A DNA stretch of 64,000 bases, taken from assembly GCF_900258035.1 (NCBI RefSeq), contig NZ_OGTP01000005.1, positions 124,001-188,000 of the forward strand. Direction: 5' to 3'. The notes under the pieces are model-generated. The model was not told where the DNA came from. It saw only the letters and a program-made list of their open reading frames with translations, and did not search any database. The stretch's first letter is position 1; each line of letters opens with the position of its first letter. Below are positions 1-7,736 of the stretch, piece after piece. This DNA comes from Caballeronia novacaledonica (lineage in GTDB: Bacteria > Pseudomonadota > Gammaproteobacteria > Burkholderiales > Burkholderiaceae). Made by a program: the position numbers and the translations under genes.

Positions 1-19
1 CAAGTCGAACAGTGGCTTT

Positions 20-1417
20 ATGAGTAATACGCGGAAGTTGGCATTCCTCCGAGAAGGCTCGATTATTGCGCCCGCAGGTCACGGAAAAACTGAGGAAATT
101 GCAAAAGCAGCGGCTCACGGAACTCGATCATTGATTTTGACGCATACCCATGCCGGCGTCCACGCTATAAAGTCACGCCTGAAACGCATGGGAGTCTCAC
201 AGTCGGCAACCATTGTCGACACCATCGCCGGTTGGGCGATGCGATATGCAAACGCATTCCCGAGGACCGCAACTCCACCGAATGGTATGCCACGAAATGC
301 TGGGGAGTGGACTTGTCTTTACGACGGTGCCCATCGACTATTGCAAATAAGCGCCATCAAAAGGGTAGTTGAGGCGTCTTACGATCGCGTCTTCATCGAC
401 GAATATCAAGACTGTGAAGCCGGCCAGCACCAGATCGCTATCGCGTTATCGAAAATTTTGCCGACGGTGGTCCTCGGTGATCCGATGCAGGGAATCTTTG
501 AATTCACGGGATCAATCGTTAGCTGGAACAGAGACGTATTGCCAGTATTTCCAGAGTTGATGTCCTTGGACCGCCCTTGGAGGTGGGAGAAGAAGAACGA
601 AGACTTAGGAAATTGGATTGCGCAGGTGCGTCAGAAATTGCTACGAGGCGAGCGAATAGATCTTTGGGACGCACCGGTGAAGTTCATTGAAAGCGACGAT
701 CAGTTCGACATGGGAGCATTCTTTGATGACTTCGATAGTAGAGATGGCTCGGTCGCTGCAATTCATTGCTGGAGGCAAACTTGCAATCAGTTAGCCAAAG
801 CAAGTCGGGGTGCTTATCAGTCAATCGAAGAAGTGGCCGCAGCCCGCCTTATGGCGTTTGCGCAGCAATGGGATGCTGCAGAAGACGGGGCAGAACAACT
901 GACTGCGATACGGCAACTGCGGGATGAATGTGTCCATATTAAACCGTCTGTTGAGCACCAAGAGGGCGCTTCGTCAGACGCTGAGGTCTTGGCAAGAATC
1001 AAATCCCTCGCTGAAGTTGTAAAAAAGGGCGACGCTCCCGGCGCTGCTAGCGCGATCATCAACTTATCTCGCAAGCTCTCTAACTGGCGAGTCTATCGTG
1101 GCGAACTCTGGCGTGATGCTGAGCGCACGCTTGAAGAACTGGCACGCGGAAGGGCTGGGTCAGCGGTCGCCGGAGCCACGGCCGTTCGGCAGCGCGTCAG
1201 CCTTACTGGCCGCTCGCCCCACAAACGTATCATCTCTACACCACTTCTACTAAAAGGCCTGGAGTTCGACCACGTGGTATTGCCTTACGCGACGCATTTC
1301 GCGCAGCAGCGTCTTGCTGCCGCAAAACTATTTTATGTCGCCATCTCGAGGGCCACCCGTACGTTGACTGTTAGTGGGCGAGAGCGCTTTTTACAATTCC
1401 CGGTTCCCACGCTTTAG
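20..1417 (+). CDS. UvrD-like superfamily 1 helicase, GajB-like
   Basis: A 465-residue UvrD/Rep-type ATP-dependent DNA helicase. Visible motifs in order are a Walker A in the form APAGHGKT (about residues 17-24, His instead of the usual Ser), motif II DEYQD (127-131), motif III LGDPMQGIFEF (152-162), a motif V-like KGLEFDHVVLP near 410 and motif VI ISRATR near 443. Size and motif layout fit GajB, the helicase half of Gabija anti-phage systems, and other short UvrD proteins that pair with OLD-family nucleases. The gene starts at the window edge. Upstream reading frames stop at 23 and 27, so it overlaps the preceding gene by a few bases and is probably translationally coupled to it. That partner is not in the window, so the Gabija assignment is inference; the helicase call is firm. 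Confidence 0.82.
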   Translation: MSNTRKLAFLREGSIIAPAGHGKTEEIAKAAAHGTRSLILTHTHAGVHAIKSRLKRMGVSQSATIVDTIAGWAMRYANAFPRTATPPNGMPRNAGEWTCLYDGAHRLLQISAIKRVVEASYDRVFIDEYQDCEAGQHQIAIALSKILPTVVLGDPMQGIFEFTGSIVSWNRDVLPVFPELMSLDRPWRWEKKNEDLGNWIAQVRQKLLRGERIDLWDAPVKFIESDDQFDMGAFFDDFDSRDGSVAAIHCWRQTCNQLAKASRGAYQSIEEVAAARLMAFAQQWDAAEDGAEQLTAIRQLRDECVHIKPSVEHQEGASSDAEVLARIKSLAEVVKKGDAPGAASAIINLSRKLSNWRVYRGELWRDAERTLEELARGRAGSAVAGATAVRQRVSLTGRSPHKRIISTPLLLKGLEFDHVVLPYATHFAQQRLAAAKLFYVAISRATRTLTVSGRERFLQFPVPTL

Positions 1418-1546
1418 GCCCTGATGAAAGGGACCTAGGACCTCGGACGCGGCCTTTTGATCTGCGACGAAGGCGATGGTCGGCGCCGATACGACAGTCT
1501 TCGTCTAGTCTGGTAGGGCTTTGAACACATGCCCGGCAAGGTTGAG

Positions 1547-2713
1547 CTAGCGAGGATGTGGGGCCCAGACGCCCTCGGCGGTGTAATTGAACGACCGGGC
1601 TAGTCCGGCTGATTGCCATACCAGGTCGAAGACAGGTTTTAAAACTTGTTCAGGTGGTAGCTCGGCGGGTAAAAGGATATCGGGAAGAACAAGCGTTTGT
1701 CGGTCGAAAAAGCCTTGGTGATCGTCAAGGAGGAAATGCGCGCGATTGATGCCGAGTTCAACATTGTCCGCGCCCAAGATCGAGAGCATACAGGTCATCT
1801 CGAGACCGATACCTAGGTGTGTGTATTCCGCACGTAAGCGGGTGAGCAGCGCGATGAATTCTTCTTCATAGGACAAGCTGCCGAGAGAAGCGCGTGCGCC
1901 CTCGGCGTATTCGAACACCTTGACGGTTTCGAAGTATCCGTTACGAAAAAGAAGCGAGTATCCGTATGTGCCGGCCGGTTGTGGATTGCGAACAACCAGC
2001 GCTCCGTCGGCGTTCACCCTTGCGTTGGGAATGGTGCGGCTAAGAATAGGCAGTGCGCGCTCCTCCATGTACTGGATTGGGTCAACATTCACTGTTCCGA
2101 GCGCGGATTGCGTCGGAATAAAATGGGCGACGAGTCGCGCCCCAGGTACAAGCCGGTGCGGCCCCTCACCGGCGAGGATTGCGCTCAATCGCTCCGTCCG
2201 AAAATCTCGTATCTGTTGCGCTTGTCGATCTGAGCGGAGAAAGAGGCCGCGAATTTCAGGAACATCAAGCTGACGCTTGCGACCGTTCTCTCGAACAAAG
2301 AAGTGTTGATTGGTATTCACACGATGAGGTCCGGCCCAGCTTTGAGGGACCCGGACGATTGCAACGAAGCCCCCATCGACCGGTACCGTTTGGATCTGCA
2401 CGCCAGGAATTCGCGGCTGCACGCCGTTCAGCAGCATGTCCTGCAAACGCCTGGACTCTTCGTCAGCGTTCCCTGCAAGAGGCCGGACTTCGAGAGCGCG
2501 GCCTTCGCCATCTTCCTCGATCCCGTAGACCAGGTCTCCGCCAGATGCATTTGCGAACGCAGAAACGTCGGCGACGAATTCATGCCGTGCTTCGCCGTTG
2601 CGCCCGGGTAAATCACGCTTGAAGTCGAGGTGTGTACCTTCGACTGCCTGCTCCTGTACGAGCGACTGAATATCGCGATCTACAGTCGTAGCGAGGTTGC
2701 GTGGAAGGGCCAT
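1547..2713 (-). CDS. AlbA_2 (Schlafen-like) domain protein
   Basis: A 388-residue protein with an N-terminal AlbA_2/divergent AAA_4 (Schlafen-like) domain. Its hallmark HLDFKRDLP lies near residue 28, followed by ANASGGDLVYGIEE and a VRENGRKRQL segment near residue 145. The C-terminal half resembles nothing I recognise. I chose the start at 2713 because GGAG sits 8 nt upstream; an in-frame ATG at 2779 would add 22 unlikely residues. Proteins with this domain are common in defence islands and as regulators or nucleases of unknown specificity. The gene converges on the helicase with 129 nt between stops, so the two are not one operon. The domain call is good; no function can be assigned. Confidence 0.75.
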   Translation of the reverse strand: MALPRNLATTVDRDIQSLVQEQAVEGTHLDFKRDLPGRNGEARHEFVADVSAFANASGGDLVYGIEEDGEGRALEVRPLAGNADEESRRLQDMLLNGVQPRIPGVQIQTVPVDGGFVAIVRVPQSWAGPHRVNTNQHFFVRENGRKRQLDVPEIRGLFLRSDRQAQQIRDFRTERLSAILAGEGPHRLVPGARLVAHFIPTQSALGTVNVDPIQYMEERALPILSRTIPNARVNADGALVVRNPQPAGTYGYSLLFRNGYFETVKVFEYAEGARASLGSLSYEEEFIALLTRLRAEYTHLGIGLEMTCMLSILGADNVELGINRAHFLLDDHQGFFDRQTLVLPDILLPAELPPEQVLKPVFDLVWQSAGLARSFNYTAEGVWAPHPR

Positions 2714-3712
2714 GGACACCGCTCCAGAAAATAATGTCAGCGGTATTCTGCCACGGCTTTCTGGCAGTTCCAGTTCCAATGAGGCTCATCGGTTAGGACG
2801 CGTTCCCGCCCAGTGAATATCGGGAGACTCTCGTTGAGGTGTTGTTCGCCTCGCTTCTTTACCGGCGGATGGCCTCGACGCCGCTGAGCGTTTGAGCGAC
2901 TGCCCCGGCAAAGCCTTGGTGGAGGTTCGCGGGGGCGTTGCTCGCACGCGCGGCGTCCCGCTCTGAGCCTCGCATTGCACGAGCAGCGGTCACGTTCAAG
3001 ACACCGACCGAAGCCGACCGACGGGGCGCCCGGCATCGCCTCGAGTCGAGCGTCGCTCCCGTCGTCGCGGCGGCGGCTACTGTAAAGCGCGCTTTGCCGT
3101 AGAGGCATCATCGGTACGGGCCGATCGGATGCTTTGGGTCGCCGTGCCTCATGCGTCGCACATTGGCTGAGAAAAGGGCGGTTGGTCGCTGCGTCGACTT
3201 GGTAATCGGTATTGTTACAAATGAATTCACGATTGAAGTTTTGAAAATCATTCGCCAAATAGCGGCTTTTTTTATCGGCGGTGAATTGAGCGCGGATTTC
3301 AGCACGAATATCGCATTGTTTTAACCGCGAGCGAGTGATATACATCCCCATGTCACGCGTCGGCCGAGCACCGAGCCGCCCGACGTTATAGCCAACTCTT
3401 CCGACTGAAGAGCTTCGGTTGTGACCGCCAGCGCGGACGGGTGTGACCGGTGGCGCGCTGGGGAGATCCGCACCACGGGGATGGGACCTGAGAAGCGGAC
3501 ACGCTGGCGAAGCTAGAGGCGTGGGACCCGAAATAGTCTGGCGGAGTCGGTTGTTGGATGACCGATGGAAGGGGCACCTGCTTTATTGCCAGGGGCCCCC
3601 GGCATGACCTTTCTACTCTAAAAAAAGATATGCTCACTAAGGAAATTCTTTAGCGAGCAGTGTTCGCATTTCTCAAAAAAGAGATCCTCACAAAAGGATA
3701 TGCTCAACCCTT

Positions 3713-3744
3713 AAAAGGAGATGCTTATGTAAGCATCTCCTTTT
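3713..3744. terminator. Perfect palindrome, bidirectional terminator-like hairpin
   Basis: AAAAGGAGATGCTTA (3713-3727) is followed after two bases by its exact reverse complement (3730-3744). The RNA would form a 15-bp stem flanked by A and T runs, so it could terminate transcription in either direction. No gene ends nearby, so its client is unknown. Confidence 0.5.
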
Positions 3745-3768
3745 GTGTTTCGCGTTTCGGCGATTGAG

Positions 3769-3968
3769 GGCCGCTGCGCGGCTGGCAGCCAGGGCGGTGC
3801 GTGGCGGGCGCGAGTATGGTGTATCGGCCGTTGGCGGCGCGGAGGTTCTCGCAGCGAAGGGCGTTTCATCGCGATCCTGCTCAGCGCTTTCTCGATGTCG
3901 TCGCGCGAGTATGGGATTCATGTTTTGCAAGCGCGGTATGTTGGCCGCTGCGCGGCTGGCAGCCAGGG
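3769..3968. repeat. 26-bp direct repeat, two copies
   Basis: Identical 26-bp copies lie at 3769-3794 and 3943-3968, beginning GGCCGCTGCGCGGCTGGCAG. Each is itself rich in inverted GC words and lies near a CGCGAGTATGG word. It may be a dispersed repeat of this lineage; function unknown. Confidence 0.6.
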
Positions 3969-4678
3969 AGGAGCGCAGAGGGCTTCGCGTCCGCATCGTT
4001 CCCACCCGCGCTGGCTTTACGCGCGCTCGAACGTTAAGCGCCGTATGCGAGGCCGATGTCGTCACGAGTGGGTTGCCATTGTCGTTGTGCTCGATCTTGC
4101 GTTAGTCGCTGATGGCAGCACGAGCGCAAGTTCGACGAACACTTGGGAGCGTTATGGCGCCGCTTTTCGCCTGGTTGCCATATGCGCCGTACGCGTGCCG
4201 CTCTTCGCCGGTCCTATTGGCAAACTGGGGTTGTCTCTCAGTCTTCGCGCAAAGCGCAATGTATCTTGATACTGCTTGTTTTCGCTGAAGAGCGCGCGCG
4301 GCATTCCCGCAATAGCGACATTGGCAAAACACGTATAGGACGCAATACCGGTCGAAATATAAATTCCCTTTTTTTAAAGCTGCCCGGGAAAATAGCACGA
4401 AGCATTGAAACGTAAGACGAATCGCGTTATAATAGCGGCCAGCTTTCTTCTGCATTCTTGTTCGCCGACCAGGCGAGAGGAATGTGGACCTTTCCGAGGA
4501 CGAGTTGAACTCGATGCACTGAAACACCTTTGATCTTTGGCGCTGGCGCGATATGACTTGTCGCGTCCGCTCGAGTCTGGGGCAAATGCTCCGGGGTGTT
4601 GTCGTCCGTGCTTAGACGGACGTGCATTGGAGCCGCTGCAATCGCCGCGGCAAAACTCTCATCGGAATAGACCAAAAA

Positions 4679-5293
4679 ATGGAAGCTACTTTCTGTCTCA
4701 ACATCGCAGGCTGCCCCGTCGGAATTGGCGGCATCGTAGACTTGCGGTCACTCCCTGTACGCCCGAAGCAAACTATCGGGATGCCCGCCGACACTCCAGT
4801 ACTGACGTGTCCGGTCGCGCCCGCAGACGCTCGTTGGCTGTCAAAGAGTAATGGCCGGGCCTGTTTCGGCTTTGGGTTCATCCCACGCGAAGACGGCCTT
4901 CTGATGACTATCCGCGCGCAGATTGGCGGGTTGCAGGTCTACTGGGTCGCCGAAATGGCCGACCCGCAAGTGTGGGCTGCCATCGACAAGTGGAAAAAGG
5001 CGAAACGCGTTCCTGTCTTGTTCGAAACCCGTGAAGGTGAGCGAATCGACCACGCTTTCGGTGTGTTTGATTTGCCTCCGGGAACCTTGCGCAACGAGGC
5101 GCATCGACATGAGCCTGACCCTGAGCCGACGGTTCAAAGGTTTCAGAGAATAGTATCCTTCGTGGGTAGCGGAGCTTTGCAGATGCGGGCAGGGACCGAC
5201 ATCTCGGGAGTTCCGTTGCAGAAGGTACTGGCCAACGTGATTATCACGGAACGGTTCGCGCAGTTTGTAGAGGCGTCGCCGGTTCCGGTGTAA
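4679..5293 (+). CDS. Hypothetical protein, about 204 aa
   Basis: An uncharacterised protein with natural-looking composition (alternating hydrophobic strands, few rare runs). I placed the start at the ATG at 4679 (MEATFCLNIAGC); a longer frame from 4622 reads into arginine-rich, non-protein-like sequence. No signal peptide, membrane segment or known motif is visible. The middle part, with a W at about residue 83 and DKWKKAKRVPVLFE after it, looks like a small alpha/beta domain. It converges on tniQ and is separated from it by a hairpin, so it is best read as cargo beside the Tn7-like module. I do not recognise the family. Confidence 0.6.
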   Translation: MEATFCLNIAGCPVGIGGIVDLRSLPVRPKQTIGMPADTPVLTCPVAPADARWLSKSNGRACFGFGFIPREDGLLMTIRAQIGGLQVYWVAEMADPQVWAAIDKWKKAKRVPVLFETREGERIDHAFGVFDLPPGTLRNEAHRHEPDPEPTVQRFQRIVSFVGSGALQMRAGTDISGVPLQKVLANVIITERFAQFVEASPVPV

Positions 5294-5314
5294 GAGCTCG
5301 TTACGAGCGACTGT

Positions 5315-5343
5315 GAGGTGTGCGGCTGCCGGCCGCGCACCTC
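5315..5343. terminator. Hairpin between convergent genes
   Basis: GAGGTGTGCGGC pairs with GCCGCGCACCTC (one G-U) around a 5-nt loop. It lies exactly between the stop of the hypothetical gene at 5293 and the tniQ stop at 5371. There is no T-run, so termination would be weak or Rho-assisted. Confidence 0.5.
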
Positions 5344-5370
5344 CTTGGCTGCCCGTCGTTCGGAAGAATC

Positions 5371-6690
5371 TTATGGCAAGGTCGCGGACCGTGAGCCCTC
5401 GATTTTCCGTTTCGCCTCCTGGATCATCGCGATAACTCCGCGAACAGCGCCAAGAACGTTTCGGGGGACCATCTGCTGAACCTCGCGAAAGTTGGGCGCC
5501 TTTCCGCTTGAAAGAATCTCTTCGACAGCCACTTCGATCGCTCGGGCGGCCTCACGTCTGTGTTGCTCGGTACAAGCGTGTTGATGCTCTTCCCATCTCG
5601 CCCCAATGCGGCGCGTTTTCTCGTGCTCCAGACGATAGAGTTGTCTCCGACGGACTTTCATTCGCCGCGCCGCTTCGCTGACACTGATCGCGACGTCTGA
5701 CTGACGCAACTTGTCCATTATCGCTTCGATTTCAGCGGTATCACGGTGAACTGGCAATGCTCGCTTCTTGTAGTCTGGGACAAGCTCCGCCAACGAAGGA
5801 GATTCATGCAAGCTAACAACGCTGTCACCGATAGCTCCGGTTAGCAGCGCCACGAGCGATACGCCTGTCTGTGATGCGATGCGCAGGTGAGCGGCTAGTG
5901 TCGGAACCCCGCCTTGCTTCAGCCAGTAATGCACGGTCGATTTATTCAAGCCGATACGCCGAGCAAACCTTGCGCTCATCCCACCGTCAAGTTGTTCGAC
6001 GAGCTTCAAAATCCCAGCTATCATGGTGCCGCGATCCGGTACCGAGCTTATCGACGATTGCGCCGCCAGAAGTTGCCCGACTTGCGCCGCCTTCCACGTC
6101 TCGTCAAGAGTCGCCGAAGAGGCAGCGGTTCGGACGCCGCCGAGAAACGCTCCGCAATAGCAACACCACCCAGGAACAACCCACACAGCGTTGTTCCTCG
6201 CTCCAGTACGGCCGCAGTCCGGACAGGTATCTGTGAGACGGGTGTGATCCTTCGCACAAGCTTCAAGGTCACCTACATCCCACGCGAGCCTGAAGTAGGG
6301 CATTCCTTCGTTAGCCAAGTCCTCTTCAAAGCACGCGCCGCACCAGCGCCCCTTCGCCGGTGCCTGACTCCTCTGCGCGATCACGTTTCGCCACGGCCGA
6401 AGCGTCAACGAATCCAGACGCTCGACGCTCGTCATCTCAGACAATGCGCACGCATATCGTTCGGCGACATCGCCCATGCCGCTCAAGTTGACGTCCTTCC
6501 AAAAGTTCTTCGCCGGAGCCGGCAAGCCGCAAGTCTTCGAAATCCTGTGCAGCAGGTCCGTTGACGAAACGCAATGCGTTACTGCCAAGCGACAGAAAAA
6601 ACTCACAAGGCTCTCTACGTTTGCGGTTCCCACGCCGATGGGCTCCAACGCATAGAGCGCCGAGCGAGGAGGGCACAAGACCTCGTTCAT
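5371..6690 (-). CDS. tniQ: TniQ/TnsD-family target-selection protein
   Basis: A 439-residue TniQ-family protein, the target-choosing subunit of Tn7-like elements. The N-terminal TniQ domain contains zinc-ligand clusters: WCGACFEED near residue 116, CAKDHTRLTDTCPDCGR near 145-161, and CCYCGAFL near 175. A helix-turn-helix-like segment (RIGLNKSTVHYWLKQGGVP) near 245 and a basic C-terminal half follow, which would suit sequence-specific DNA binding as in TnsD. It is the last gene of the transposition operon, starting 14 nt after the tnsC stop. TniQ proteins recruit TnsC to the target site; whether this one reads a fixed attachment site or works with another targeting factor cannot be told from the sequence. 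Confidence 0.85.
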   Translation of the reverse strand: MNEVLCPPRSALYALEPIGVGTANVESLVSFFCRLAVTHCVSSTDLLHRISKTCGLPAPAKNFWKDVNLSGMGDVAERYACALSEMTSVERLDSLTLRPWRNVIAQRSQAPAKGRWCGACFEEDLANEGMPYFRLAWDVGDLEACAKDHTRLTDTCPDCGRTGARNNAVWVVPGWCCYCGAFLGGVRTAASSATLDETWKAAQVGQLLAAQSSISSVPDRGTMIAGILKLVEQLDGGMSARFARRIGLNKSTVHYWLKQGGVPTLAAHLRIASQTGVSLVALLTGAIGDSVVSLHESPSLAELVPDYKKRALPVHRDTAEIEAIMDKLRQSDVAISVSEAARRMKVRRRQLYRLEHEKTRRIGARWEEHQHACTEQHRREAARAIEVAVEEILSSGKAPNFREVQQMVPRNVLGAVRGVIAMIQEAKRKIEGSRSATLP

Positions 6691-6704
6691 TTTGCCGTTC
6701 CTCC

Positions 6705-7727
6705 TCAGCTAGCTATCTCTAGCTCGCCCACCGAGCACATCAAGTTCGGGCCAATCCCGGCTTCGCCATCGAGAATCTCCTCCAGAATGCGATTGTGCTG
6801 TGCCGTCGTCAAGAATGCGCGCTCCAACGAGCTTGTTGTCCAGGCTTTCGTGGTGCTCGCGAGCCTGGCCGCACGCACAAGCACGCTGCTCAGCGTACCG
6901 ATGCATCCCAGGGTGTTCTCATGGAGCGCTTTCGAATGTCTTTTAAGCTGTCCTCCGCCCCACAGTTCGGGAAGCGTTTTCTCAAAACCAGAGACGCAAC
7001 GCTCGAAGGCCAGAGCGTCTTCTGGTTGATCTTGCCGGTAGCGTTCAAAATGCACCACGTGTGTACGACGAGCGAGTTGCCCGGAGAGGGAAACGAGCTT
7101 GTACAGGTCATAGGAGCCAATCAGGACCATTTGCGTTCCACACAGATTTGCCAGCGACTTCAAGGTGTCGAGCTGGATTTCGAGCCGTTTTTCGCCGCGC
7201 GTCTGCCGAATGATGTGTGCCGCTTCGTCGATAACGAGAAACTGCACCTGACGCGCGCGAAGGCCGCGCTCGACTGCGGTGCGTAGAGCCGCGAGCGTCG
7301 TTCCTCGGTTGAGGGCTCGAGCTTGGTTCATTCGGCCCGTTTCTTGGTCGATGCCATACACCAGCTTGGGCGAGTCGGCATCGTCGTCGAGCTGCGCGAG
7401 AACGCGCTGATAGAATAGTCGCCATGAGAAGTCGTTTTCGCCAGACGAGGGTGCCTCCGTATAAATCGCGGGAATGATTCCACGCTGCGTCTCGAGTTGA
7501 CTCCGCGCTTGTTTCAGAGCATTGTGGACCATGTGTCGGGCGAGCGTCGTCTTGCCGGCGCCGCTGGGGCCGCACACGAGCAGGATGCTGTCCTGGCTGC
7601 TCGGATAGATGAGCGTGTCGAGCTCAGTCATTACCTTGCTCACGCGCGTGTGCTTGATCCGCTTCGCAGCCAAGACTTCAACCTGCGAATTTACTTGCGA
7701 ATTCTTATTGCTATTCTGAGAGTTCAT
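6705..7727 (-). CDS. tnsC: TnsC/TniB-family AAA+ transposition ATPase
   Basis: A 340-residue AAA+ ATPase with Walker A GPSGAGKT (residues 53-60) and Walker B LVIDEAAH (about 164-171). The Glu and the following AAH match TniB/TnsC regulators of Mu- and Tn7-type transposases. It couples target selection by TniQ to activation of the transposase. It begins 9 nt after the stop of the tnsAB fusion and is followed 14 nt later by tniQ, so all three are one transcription unit on the minus strand. The N terminus is short and polar (Asn/Gln/Ser-rich), the part that contacts the transposase in relatives. Identification is firm; the name TniB would be equally valid. Confidence 0.87.
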   Translation of the reverse strand: MNSQNSNKNSQVNSQVEVLAAKRIKHTRVSKVMTELDTLIYPSSQDSILLVCGPSGAGKTTLARHMVHNALKQARSQLETQRGIIPAIYTEAPSSGENDFSWRLFYQRVLAQLDDDADSPKLVYGIDQETGRMNQARALNRGTTLAALRTAVERGLRARQVQFLVIDEAAHIIRQTRGEKRLEIQLDTLKSLANLCGTQMVLIGSYDLYKLVSLSGQLARRTHVVHFERYRQDQPEDALAFERCVSGFEKTLPELWGGGQLKRHSKALHENTLGCIGTLSSVLVRAARLASTTKAWTTSSLERAFLTTAQHNRILEEILDGEAGIGPNLMCSVGELEIAS

Positions 7728-7736
7728 GTCTAGCTC

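Larger units (their letters stand above)
2714..4678. other. Long region without a convincing gene
   Basis: Nearly 2 kb where open frames on both strands are short, arginine-rich and overlap each other, which is typical of out-of-frame reading of GC-rich DNA. It holds a perfect 32-bp palindrome near 3.73 kb and a 26-bp direct repeat near 3.77 and 3.95 kb (listed separately). A stretch around 3.6-3.7 kb repeats the words GATATGCTCA and AAAAGGA. The 204-residue minus frame at 2737-3351 has no supporting ribosome binding site or recognisable domain. It is most likely degraded island DNA. Confidence 0.5.

Noticed and set aside
2737-3351. 204-codon minus-strand frame
   Set aside because: Arginine-rich, no domain, no ribosome site and overlapped by other random frames.
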